Source: Stictocephala bisonia (lineage: Eukaryota; Arthropoda; Insecta; Hemiptera; Membracidae). Taken from it: a stretch of DNA of 64,000 bases. A program made the translations under genes and the position numbers. Positions 19,740-30,080 of the stretch are shown here, one piece after another. How positions within the stretch are numbered: the first letter of the stretch is position 1; each line of letters opens with the position of its first letter. The stretch lies in contig JAQJVL010000102.1 of NCBI GenBank assembly GCA_035578905.1, positions 1,149,501-1,213,500 on the forward strand. Reading direction: 5' to 3'. The notes under the pieces were generated by a model. It was given only the letters and a program-made list of their open reading frames with translations. It was not told the DNA's origin and made no database searches.

Positions 19740-21905
19740 GTATTGCTAGGTTAAGTTCTGAAACAGTAATCTTAGACTAACATAACAAATATATGGTTGT
19801 TTAAAGTAAGCTAAATAAGACAATATTAAAACCTCTATTCCTTTTATTTTCATGTCTGGTGTGCAAAAAAATAAACAATTATCTGGTATAATCTGATCCT
19901 AAGACAACATTTTCTTAAATAAAAACGAGAAACAAATATACAAGAGTAGTGCTCTAAAAATGTTTGCTTAACCTTGTAAGATAACCTTGGAAACGCTTAT
20001 CAATGAAATTAAAACAAACATTAAGACAAACAACTTACTTACCTATTATTAACAAATATTGGAAGAAACCAAATTCATTTACCAACAAATGTGTATGCAA
20101 CAAATATGTAGTCAGAAAATATAAATGGAAATAGTAATGTTTAGGTAAGTGGTAGAGGGTTTATCAGTTTACTATAAGGAACCCCATACCTATGTACATT
20201 TAAGATAAGATTAGAACAAAAAGAACCTTATCATTAAATACATTTCTACTGTCCTTAATGAGTACCTATTACTAACATGTTACTGCCTTGTGACAGGTTA
20301 TTAACTTTTATAATAATAAGAACTTATCTTCTTTAGTAATTATGCTCATGAGTATTGTAGTAAGATGTTTTTAACATATTAATTATTACCAATTTAGTAT
20401 ATCAATATTATATTTCCTTTATTAATATTATGATTCCTTTGTATTTAAAATTAAAAAAAAAAAAAAGATTTAACTGAGTATTATTACAAGTATGGTATAC
20501 ATATATTGGCTTGCTAATTAAACATATTAACACTATGTTTTTGTTTTAATAATGTATCATGTTACATAAGAGATTTATATAACCTAAGTCTATGCCTTCT
20601 AGTTTGACTAGTTCAGCCTTAGTTACATAATTACAATTGATTGAAGGCTGTGGTTTGCCAGTCAATGGTTTCTTTGCTTCTTTCTAAAACTGTTGCAGGA
20701 ATTGTTTTTCCTTGTCTTGTAAATGATTTATTTGTCATTATTTGTTTATTATGGCAGAGTCATGAATAGTGGTGAAATGTTACAGATGTGGAAGTAACTT
20801 ATTTTAAACAGTAATAAATAACTTAAAGGTTGTAATTTACAAAAAATAAATAAATTTGAATATATTCCATGACCAATGTTAAATTAGTCCTAGAATAATG
20901 TTGATTTAAGAAAAGTGTGCTAAGAATAATCACCCTTGAGTAGTTGAAAATGAATTTTGTTATGCTTGAGTCAGTGAGCAAACAAGATATAAAAAATGTC
21001 TCAAATAATTTGAAGTATTCTTTTATGGTTCTGCCACCACAACTTCCAAAGCTGTACGACTTCCAAATACCATTCCATTAGTTATAAAGAAAGTCTGTAG
21101 TTTTATGCCTGAATCAATTGAAATAAATTTTAATTTTGGTATTAAAAGTTTATAGAATACCCAGTAGCAAATCTAAACCACAATAGTCAGTAAAGAGTCC
21201 ATCCAAACAGGATATAATATCTGTTTACACATATTTATACATATAACAGTATTGTTAATGAAAAGACTCATGCATCAGTGAGTCTTGAAGGCAGCTACAA
21301 TAATTGATATGAATGAAGGAGAATAAAGGGATTAGAATAAAAAAATGCAGTTTTACAACCTCATGCTAACAGGTGGTCCAGATTTGTATTGTAGTTCCCA
21401 AGGTCATCCTAGTATAACCTATGCAGTAATTCTAAAAATCGATTTAAAAATTACCAAAAAGTTCAATCTTTATTGATTTGATGATGTTTTTTAAGTTGAA
21501 TTTCTTTATTTAAATCCATTTTTGTACTTTATTAATTTAATCCATACAATAATTTTAAATGTTATATTATACATATTATGCTACTCCTTGCATACTAAAC
21601 AAAATAAATTGTTTGATTGACATAGCCTGCATACATTTCAAATGCTAAGACTAAAGACCTCACAGCTTGTATATTTTAATGATAGTGGTTTGTTAATTTT
21701 CAATATGAGTAAAGATCTATTTCAGAGAGGATACAGTAATTATGAAATGTTTCCCTTAAATTTCCCCTCTCTACTTCATGTGGCATGTTTCTGCTAGCAT
21801 CAGAGACCATTATTTAATCATGTGATAATCACATACCGTAATGATGAAAGCACCAGACCAAGGTTAATTTTACTCGTGATTAGGTAATTATAGGAAATTA
21901 GCAAA
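19740..21905. other. AT-rich DNA, nothing recognised
   Basis: About 2 kb without repeats, domains or convincing splice-bounded frames, apart from a poly-A run at 20453-20466. Confidence 0.4.
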
Positions 21906-21910
21906 CTTAC

Positions 21911-22027
21911 CTGGTAACTTAGATTACAGGTCTTGTTCAAGAAGAGAGACACTGACTTCCTGCTGGTGAGGTTGCAAACAGACTGAGGTGTGCTATCAAT
22001 ACCACTCAGTTGAAGGAGCACCCCCAC
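21911..22027 (-). other. Possible non-coding first exon of the SWEET gene
   Basis: On the minus strand, a relatively GC-rich stretch ends AGTTACCAG followed by the strong donor GTAAGTTTG (intron starting at 21910). It is the only strong donor in locally non-AT-rich sequence that I noticed upstream of the coding SWEET exon on that strand. Splicing to 9947 would not give a continuous coding frame from its ATG, so it would have to be 5' UTR. Transcript data would be needed; the link is inference. Confidence 0.3.
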
Positions 22028-22039
22028 TCCTTTTTTGGT

Positions 22040-22067
22040 GTGTGTTAGGTTTATATATAAAAACCAA

Positions 22068-22121
<54 letters not shown>

Positions 22122-22165
22122 TAACACTTATATATATTGGTTTTTATGTGTTAGGTTTATTTTAA
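22040..22165. repeat. (TA)n microsatellite inside an inverted repeat
   Basis: GTGTTAGGTTTATATATAAA and CCAATAATTATAT precede a run of about 20 TA dinucleotides. The complement, TATATAAACCTAACAC, and then the same TTGGTTTTTATGTGTTAGGT sequence follow. The whole could fold into a long hairpin. Confidence 0.8.
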
Positions 22166-22169
22166 TTCC

Positions 22170-23180
22170 CTAAATTGAAACATTAGTAATGTCTAAAATT
22201 TCAACACCCCAAAATGTTTGCAATAAATTTAAAAAATATAGCTGAGAACTATTTCTCCCTTAATTTATAATATTTTGACACAATACAATTTTCTGAGTCC
22301 TTGGTAAAATTTTCCTCAACATTTGAGAGTCAATAGTTGTCAACAAAATATAGTTGAGAGATTGATATAGTGGCTTGTCTACATTACAAAGTGTGGCAAT
22401 GTTTTCATTACATTCTATCATCATTCAATGTCTTGTTTTTCCTAATTTTTCTGATTTATTATATTAATGATTAAGCCAATTATAAAGCATCATGACACAG
22501 AAGAATAAAACTTGATTTTAACAAAACCATTTTATTTTTAACAATAAAATATTGCATATTCACATCATTACTATTAATATTAAATCATAAAAAGCATTTT
22601 ACTCATTTCGAATAGATTACATTGTCAAATCAAATCATCTGTATTTTGCATTGTACATACATAAATAAATGGTTTCGTACTTTTAAATCATTATTGTAAA
22701 ATCTATAAAAATACCTTGTAATGTGATTCCAACCAACATATAAATAATAATTATTAAAATTACAAATTAACAACTTTTCTATTTCAAATAATACAACTTT
22801 ATCATCATATTATGCTAATGAATAATTGAAGTGAGCTGAAAATAAAAAAAACATAACTGGCAAACTATTACACTGTTCCAATGTTATTATTACTTATCCT
22901 AAAGAACTCATGCATTGAGTAGTTATTTTATTTCAAAAGATAACTTTTAAACAGTTCTAAAGTTATTTTTGTGGACTTCATTTTCTATTTCTAATCACAA
23001 GTGGTATAAAAGTTTACACGCATATGATATGTTTTTAGTGATGAAACTGAGTGTATGTTGGGATGTATTAGTATCATTTCTAGTACGATATGAATGAAAA
23101 TTTCCTGTAAGATTCAAATTTGTGAAAATGTTTTTTTTTTATATATAACAAACACATTCTCACAGCCCGCCAATATCAGT
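22170..23180. other. AT-rich DNA, nothing recognised
   Basis: About 1 kb with no gene. A short CAAATCAAATCAT motif at 22628-22641 resembles one at 35745-35760 and may be part of a dispersed repeat. Confidence 0.35.
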
Positions 23181-23189
23181 GTCAATATC

Positions 23190-23432
23190 ACTGTCCATGT
23201 AAGGGTGGGCGGGTGGATCAATATCACTGTCCGTGTAAGTGTGGGCGGGTGGGTCAATATCACTATCCGTGTAAGGGTGGGTGGGTGGGTCAATATCACT
23301 GTCCATGTAAGGGTGGGCGGGTGGGTCAATATTACTGTCCATGTAAAGGTGGGCGGGTGGGTCAATACCACTGAATGTGTAAGGGTGGGCGGATGGGTCA
23401 ATATCACTGTCAGTGTAAGGGTGGGCGGGACT
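23190..23432. repeat. 36-bp G-rich minisatellite, array 3
   Basis: Seven units, all in forward orientation, of the diverged type TGTCCATGTAAGGGTGGGCG then GGTGGGTCAATATCAC (36 bp). A conserved C breaks the G-runs in most units. It is the only array with AAGGG instead of ATGGG, so it evolved as a separate subfamily. Confidence 0.92.
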
Positions 23433-23605
23433 CACTGTATTCTACTCCACTCACTTGTATATTCCACGTTTCCTTCGTATATGCTTTGGTCATACACTGT
23501 GAAAAATGTCCTCTCACTGATTCAAATCATTAAAATGTAACATACTCTAACTCGTAAGGGTTTTCTTCGATTTTCCTCCATAAATTTCCACAACCATAAG
23601 ATGTG

Positions 23606-23875
23606 TTAATGTACATGCGAAAAGTATATGGATTTTAATGTCTCTAAATTACATAAAAATGCAATTCTTTTCAGAATGTATAATCCTGATAAAAATTTGT
23701 TCCCTATTTTTTCAACATGAAAATACCAACTAAAGTTACTATCAATTTCTAGTCCCAAGAATGTTTTGTGCTCAACCTTTAACATATTGTTTTGTTCAAT
23801 TGAAATGTTTAAGTTTGGGGTTTCTCTATTTAGTGTCATTGAAAGACCATAAAGTTGTTTTTTATTATCTAACAT
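23606..23875 (-). pseudogene. LINE reverse transcriptase fragment
   Basis: An open stretch of 89 codons on the minus strand reads KKQLYGLSMTLN, then HKTFLGLEIDSNFSWYFHVE, then FLSGLYILKRIAFLCNLETL and KSIYFSHVH. The pattern F-L-G-I/L-x-I/L-D followed by L-x-W-x-x-H-V and the L-K-R motif is the thumb region of non-LTR retrotransposon reverse transcriptases. Possibly the same LINE as 24744-25040. Confidence 0.75.
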
Positions 23876-23929
23876 TAAACTGTTAATGATAAAATAAAAT
23901 AATTCTGAAGCCTTATAGTTGTTCTTTAC

Positions 23930-24743
23930 AAATTAGTTCTACGAGTAGATTGTTTAATATTAATATAAATTATAGTTATAAGCAAATAAGTTTATTGTTC
24001 TACTTTTATTAACATCATGTTTGTATCTTAATTTGGGAGAGAGACAGAGAGGGGGGGGAAGAGGAAGAGGGGGAGAGAATATTTAATTTTAAGACATATT
24101 TAAATACGTGGTGATGTCAAATCACTGATACCTTACAGCCAATAGGAAAGCTACGGTGTGCACTCCCTGGGGTAGAAGTTAGATTAGAGTCAATCTGTCA
24201 ACACTCCTGATCTACCACTCATTATTATTATTATGTTGTGCTCATCAGCCCACATACCTCATTGGTTGTGATAACAGTAAAGTCTTTTAACCCTTCAACT
24301 AAATTTTAACTTTTAAACAGATCTATTAACTTCATTGCTTGTGTTTCATATTATCTACCTCCAGAGGAAGTGTATAGTGCGGTTATCATACGGCTTCTGA
24401 TCTTAATTGCTAGCATAATCTTTTCATTGTTGTGTATTCAAGACCTGCAAGATCCTCGACAATCAGCCCAGAGACATTTCACCATTTCCCGCCAACATAA
24501 GCAAGCAGTCACGCCGACGCAAATTTAACCAATGGTCAATGATCCTAAAATGATTATCTTTACTCATTTTTATATGAGTCTAAATTTAAATCTCAACAAA
24601 ACTGTCAGTTTCACTAGCTCAACCCTGCAGCATTGTTTAATTTTGATTGTAACTTGGTTCTTTGACTCTTCTTTGTAACTTCTTCTTCTTCTTTCTCGTA
24701 TAACTTGGTTCTTTGAAATAAAATTTTAATTCTTTTTATTCAC
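23930..24743. other. Unassigned DNA between LINE fragments
   Basis: Includes a GGGGGG/GAGA-rich tract at 24040-24075. No gene recognised. Confidence 0.35.
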
Positions 24744-25040
24744 TTATTGACTATTGATTTTGGTAATTTTTACTGATAGTATTAGGTTGGAATCAATGGC
24801 ATATACTCGTAGAACAAATTGACTCTGATGAACTCTTTTTAATATTGAAGGTATTCCTTGAATATAATATAAAAACAAAATGGGCAAAAGAATTGAGCCT
24901 TGAGGTACTGTATGTTTTACTGTCATTGACATCGAGTTATATTTAATTACTCAATTTTGCTTTATAGTCGTTACCTCAACATATTGAGTCCTATTTGATA
25001 GGTGCGACCTAAACCACTTCATAGGTAATCCTGAAAGACC
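24744..25040 (-). pseudogene. LINE reverse transcriptase fragment, palm region
   Basis: On the minus strand, WFRSHLSNRTQYVEVT (in part), then HTVPQGSILLPILFLYYI, then VYAIDSNLILSVKITK. PQGSxLxPxLF and the Y-A-x-D catalytic motif identify a non-LTR reverse transcriptase; the second motif reads YAID instead of YADD, so a catalytic Asp is lost. Short and frameshifted. Confidence 0.8.
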
Positions 25041-25132
25041 CAAGAGTTTTCATTTATTCAGAAGTATTTAATGTGATAAAGTGGGTAGTGTGAATAAAAC
25101 TTATCACACTACCCACTGCCTGTTACAGTGTG

Positions 25133-25251
25133 TACAAAAAGGCACAATACACGGTAACAAGAAATGGAGTTACTACATGTTACTATATTTTTTTTTTTTT
25201 TTTTTTTTTTGTATGTGCATGCACCAAGTCTACATTTGTATGCATTCCACT
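25133..25251 (+). repeat. Direct repeat, copy 1 (pairs with 25776-25880)
   Basis: ACAAAAAGGCACAATACACG...poly-T...CACCAAGTCTACATTTGTAT then GCATTCCAC. The same sequence with scattered differences recurs about 640 bp downstream, framing the Harbinger-like coding fragment. Confidence 0.85.
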
Positions 25252-25611
25252 TGCTAGGTCTAAGGGGTTTTTAAGCAAATGCTATAAGTTTAGTGAATAA
25301 AGTTGGCTAGCACTACCTAGGCCTGGTTGCTAGAGCCGCCTGGACGCCTTAGCAATTGCTTGAAAATGAGGTGAATAAAGAGAAACTCCTAACCTTAGAA
25401 GTTAGCAAGTGCTTAAAAATTCTAAAGCCTGGTCCAGGGCATGCTAGCTTTTAGTAAGACCTTTACTACTGTACGATATGGCTGCATTTATGCACATTCG
25501 TCAACAGAAACACTATGGTATTTGAAGGGAAATTATAAATTGTAAGAAGTTGTTACACTTTGAAAGTGATATTAAATTTTTGCTGCAGAATACTTAAGAG
25601 AAACAGACACA

Positions 25612-25750
25612 AGTAGTGGTGATCTTTCGCCGAGAAAACAAATGGAGACTTTTCTACAATTTGTTGTTGACCCGGGATTTCAGTCTGGTATTGGCCAGGA
25701 CATTGGTGTTCACAAGTCAACAGCTTGTAAAACTATACATTGTGTTATGT
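25612..25750 (+). pseudogene. Harbinger transposase N-terminal fragment
   Basis: Translated in frame: GDLSPRKQMETFLQFVVDPG followed by FQSGIGQDIGVHKSTACKTI. In intact Harbinger proteins this segment precedes the DDE_Tnp_4 nuclease; here the frame then runs into poly-A/T-rich non-coding DNA. No catalytic residues remain. Confidence 0.7.
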
Positions 25751-25775
25751 GTGTGTAGACATTTTTACAAACGTA

Positions 25776-25880
25776 CAAAAAAAAGGCACAACACACAGTA
25801 ACAGGAAATGAGTTATTAAATGTTACTATTTTTTTTTTTTTTATGTGCATGCACCAAGTCTACATTTGCATGCATTCCAT
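25776..25880 (+). repeat. Direct repeat, copy 2
   Basis: The second copy of the 25133-25251 repeat (AAAAAAGGCACAACACACAG ... CACCAAGTCTACATTTGCAT), including the internal poly-T tract. Confidence 0.85.
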
Positions 25881-26892
25881 AGCCAAAAAAATTATTACTT
25901 AGATTTTATTTTATTACGATTGAGGATCTTATTAGGATTAAGGAAATTCATTATTTCATTCATATTGAAGTAACATAATCAATCTCAGTATTCCTTCAAT
26001 TTTCCAGTTTTATTTTTTCGGCTTCAATTTGAATGTTTTGTAATTGCAAATGGAGTTATAGTAAAACAACTCTCTGTAATTAGGCCAACGATAACATTTT
26101 GGTTTTTTTCAGTTTCATATTCCAAAACTTTTCAGACACTTTTCCTTGTTTGGCTTGTCATTTGATTAGCATTTGACGTTTCTTCGGTGTTGCTTATACT
26201 ATCAGGATCAAGAAGCTCTTCGTTTCCTGCTGGATCATTTTCAACTCAGATTTTGTTTTTACCAACACTAAAACTTCCGGGTATTTGAAAAAATACTGGA
26301 TTATCTTTCTCACTGATTATTTCATAAAACTGTGTTTCCCAATTTTTCAGCTTAATTTTCTTGTTGCCAGTTACGTTAGTATCTGTTTTCTTCTGAATGA
26401 TTACTTTCATATTGATTTTTTTTAGTATAATAGAGAGATACGACATCAGCAAACTATTACTTTTTCTGTAACAGCAGATGGAATCTTTTATTTTTCTAAC
26501 ACGACAGGATGTACAGCTATAAATTTGACAAATGGTGCCCTATCTAGATTCTTGTCTCCAATATCGTTGTATTCACTCGATGACATGATTAGTGCTTACA
26601 AACTTTCCAAAAAGTAATACTTGAATATAACCTCACAGTCACAACTGAACACTAATGCGTTAGCATTCCCAATCTTCCGCTGTGTACTTCAGTGGAAGGA
26701 GAAAAAAGTCATGAACTATGTCTAGCACGTGCTACCCCTAGCAATTGCTTAACTGTATCCAGGACGATCTATCTCCACCTTAGCTGGTGCTACCATGATT
26801 TAGCATTTCTTTATTCACTTGAATTTTAGCAAGAGCTAGTTCTATGTAGTAAGTACTACCCACCAAGAGCTAGGTTTTATTCACAGCACACA

Positions 26893-27443
26893 GTGTTAAA
26901 TGATTTTGACAAATTCATAAATAAACCAATTACTTCATCTCCTTTATCAATTGATTTTCATAAAGATGGCATTATACTTTCAGAACATTCTAATAAGGCT
27001 GTAGATATAAATATATTTTTTCGAAAACCATGTTGCTGGTGACCAAACAAATTGTGCTGGTGTAGACAATCACAACTTTCTAAATCATCTACAAAATGAG
27101 TGTACATTTCCCTCTCACAGAGTTTTGAGTTAGATGGCTAAATAGACACAGGGTGATAAATGCCGGTTCTAAAACTAAAAGTCGACATCTTTTTCAGATT
27201 AGGATCAAGATGGTCAAAACCAGTATGGTGTGCTGTGTAGATACAAGAGTGGAAGTGACTTGAACAAGGAATGGAAGACATCGATTGTATGTGGTTTCGT
27301 GGCACCAATTAATTAATTTTGAAATAACTATGATGTGAGGATTGAATTGTTGAATTGTATTATATAATAAGTACTGAAATCAATTTCAGACCGCCTTTGT
27401 GCATCACCCAATATGTGTCAAGTGGTGGGTCAAATATCAAATG
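26893..27443. other. Nothing recognised
   Basis: About 550 bp without gene or repeat signals. Confidence 0.4.
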
Positions 27444-27481
27444 AGCTCCCAGCTTAAAAAAGGTAAATAAATGGGCTTACT

Positions 27482-27662
27482 TCAATCAAATAATCGGTGA
27501 TATCCTTGACAACACTCATGTTTAAACCTCTGTCCCCTGAAAGCCCAAGCCTCTCTTCTCCATCATCGATGTACATACCATATGGATTATTGGTTTCCGA
27601 GTAGGTCAAATCAAACAGTCTGTGATATGTACAGCCTTGAATTTTGAGATACCATTTTTATT
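27482..27662 (-). pseudogene. Helitron-like protein fragment
   Basis: An open minus-strand frame of about 60 codons reads KWYLKIQGCTYHRLFDLTYS, ETNNPYGMYIDDGEERLGLS, then GDRGLNMSVVKDITDYL. The pattern L-K-I-Q-G-x-x-Y-H-R followed by a Y-x-D-D/E-x-E stretch and an N-x-x-V/I-x-x-I/L element resembles the region ahead of the Rep domain in Helitron helicase proteins. It is followed by GAA/GTAAGC, which could be a splice donor, so a host exon cannot be excluded. No catalytic motifs are included. Confidence 0.35.
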
Positions 27663-28030
27663 CTAGTTTAGGGGTGTTGGAAGCCATATTTTCATCACGA
27701 TGCAATTCACAACAATGTTTAGCTGGTGTAATATTAGATTTACTTTAGCATTTAACAGCTTCCCTGTTCACCTAAAGCCCTGTCTTTACGACTCAGGACT
27801 TGCTGAGTCAGTGATGACCTTGATGTTTGGACGGATGGGCAAAAATGGTCATTGTCACTGTTTTTGCGAGCCCACTGTTCCAATGGTGGCCAATAGAAGG
27901 CCGAACCAGTATGAGCTGAATGAATCAAAACTAAGGCCTTTAAAAAAATAATAGTGTTTTCACGAAGTACTACAAAGATCGTATTCCCAATTATTTATGA
28001 GAATAATAGATTAATTTATTAGATTTATCT
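27663..28030. other. Flank of the 34/45-bp array
   Basis: A diverged copy of the neighbouring satellite core (ACAGCTTCCCTGTTCACCTA at 27757-27776) is visible, suggesting the array grew from this sequence. The open frame at 27700-27951 shows no recognisable domain. Confidence 0.4.
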
Positions 28031-28866
28031 GAGGATTAGTGAGGCTCAGCTTCTCTGTTCACCTCAGGATTAGTGAGGCTGTAGTGCTTGACAGCTTCTC
28101 TGTTCACCTCAGGATTAGTGAGGCTGTAGCGCTTGACAGCTTCTCTGTTCACCTCAGGATTAGTGAGGCTGTAGCCCTTGACAGCTTCTCTGTTCACCTC
28201 AGGATTAGTGAGGCTCAGCTTCTCTGTTCACCTCAGGATTAGTGAGGCTCAGCTTCTCTGTTCACCTCAGGATTAGTGAGGCTCAGCTTCTCTGTTTACC
28301 TCAGGATTAGTGAGGCTGTAGCGCTTGACAGCTTCTCTGTTCACCTCAGGATTAGTGAGGCTGTAGCGCTTGACAGCTTCTCTGTTCACCTCAGGATTAG
28401 TGAGGCTCAGCTTCTCTGTTCACCTCAGGATTAGTGAGGCTCAGCTTTTCTGTTCACCTCAGATTAGTGAGGCTCAGCTTCTCTGTTCACCTCAGGATTA
28501 GTGAGGCTCAGCTTCTCTGTTCACCTCAGGATTAGTGAGGCTCAGCTTCTCTGTTCACCTCAGGATTAGTGAGGCTCAGCTTCTCTGTTCACCTCAGGAT
28601 TAGTGAGGCTGTAGCGCTTGACAGCTTTTCTGTTCACCTCAGATTAGTGAGACTCAGCTTCTCTGTTCACCTCAGGATTAGTGAGGCTCAGCTTCTCTGT
28701 TCACCTCAGGATTAGTGAGGCTCAGCTTTTCTGTTCACCTCAGATTAGTGAGGCTCAGCTTCTCTGTTCACCTCAGGATTAGTGAGGCTGTAGCGCTTGA
28801 CAGCTTCTCTGTTCACCTCAGGATTAGTGAGGCTGTAGTGCTTGACAGACTCCTTGTTCACATGAG
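28031..28866. repeat. Tandem array with two unit lengths, 34 and 45 bp
   Basis: The short unit is CAGCTTCTCTGTTCACCTCA then GGATTAGTGAGGCT (34 bp). The long unit has an extra GTAGCGCTTGA in front (45 bp). About 22 units in all; long units come in runs (28080-28200, 28310-28410, 28600-28640, 28780-28860) separated by runs of short ones. Single-base changes (CTTTTCTG with CAGATT) recur together in several short units, which points to block duplication. Confidence 0.95.
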
Positions 28867-28869
28867 ATT

Positions 28870-30080
28870 ACTTAAGGAATATTCTTTACAGTTGCCAAAT
28901 GTTCCTAAATTGTAAGCTCTGACTTTTTCTGGCTGGCCTCTATTAATTTTCTTGATTCTACTAGCTTTTTTATTTGTTATTGAAAGTAATGCCAAATAAT
29001 CTATTTCGACACTAAGCTGTGGTCGCACAGGCTAAAATCTGTCACTGGGGTAATAATTAAATTAATTTTATGTTGAATTGATTTATATGGAGGTGGTCAC
29101 ACGAAGCAGTAGACTGTCGCTCTAGCACCTCCATATATATGAATAGAACCTAAAATTACACTTCATTTTACCACTTACCGCCAGTTACAAATTTTAGCTC
29201 GTGTTGCCGCAGCAAGAGGGTACTTGAGGTCTAATTCTTGCTTACTTAGGTTAGAATCAATGTTTCGTACATTACCACAGCCAGAACCAAGTACTATATC
29301 AATGGACCACAATAAATAAAAAAGAAACCATTCATATAAACCTCATCAAAATAAACTAGAATTCATGTCTCCAGAAAACAAAGAAACAATATGTCCCATT
29401 GACGATTTCTAACATCACAATGCTAGGCAGTTTTGCCGATACGAACTCTTTTTTCACATGTGAATAATTCTAAAATTCCTAAAAGTTGGTTATCAGTTAA
29501 AAGTATCTACAATATATAAAAAATTCTCGTAAATCTGATGTGTAGTTTATATTTGGCAAAATTTAAAATGTCACAAACAATACAACGATGTCAAATAATA
29601 GTACTTTTTTACTCCAAGAAATATTTTAAAAAATGGAAATGATATATTTAAACCTTCATATGTTAATGTAGAAATAAGCAAGGAAAATTTTGATTTTATT
29701 TTTTATGCCAAGTGGTTACTGTGCAGTGTTTGTTAAATGTTTTCCAGATTGCAATAGGTCAGGGCTAATGTTCTCTCTATTTTTGTTTAATCACATGTTT
29801 TTCAACCAAACGCTCAGTTATCTAGCAAATGCACTAGTAAGTGCTTACTGTTATTGTCTTGTAACCTTGAAAGGGATTGCTGAAAGAGGTCTCTCGGCTG
29901 GAAATACATCTGGGTGCCTAGTATTTACTGTATTTGATTTATAGGACCATTTTTATCAAAAAAACTTAAATCAAAGTAGAGTGATTAAGAATCTTTTGTG
30001 ATTATTCTTTTGATTATTATTCTAGAAAGGCTGTAGAAAGAATCAATTAATGTAGGGAAATACAATTGCCATACATTTTT
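28870..30080. other. Nothing recognised
   Basis: About 1.2 kb without a supported gene. A short inverted pair, TATATGGAGGTG and CACCTCCATATA, lies at 29082-29145. Confidence 0.35.

Larger units (their letters stand above)
25085..26892 (+). mobile_element. Degenerate PIF/Harbinger-type element
   Basis: The left end has GTGTGAATAAAACTTATCAC and the right end has AGCTAGGTTTTATTCACAG, an inverted GTGAATAAAAC motif; further copies of GTGAATAAAG and CTTTATTCAC occur inside, facing inward. A plus-strand coding fragment at 25612-25750 reads RKQMETFLQFVVDPGFQSG, IGQDIGVHKSTACKTIH, matching the N-terminal part of Harbinger nucleases. A separate minus-strand stretch at 26246-26590 may be the remains of the accessory Myb-like gene (MSSSEYNDIGDKNLDRAP). 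The core catalytic region is missing. The outer borders are approximate. Confidence 0.55.

Noticed and set aside
27700..27951. 83-residue plus-strand frame
   Set aside because: No domain or splice evidence; it overlaps a diverged copy of the neighbouring satellite.
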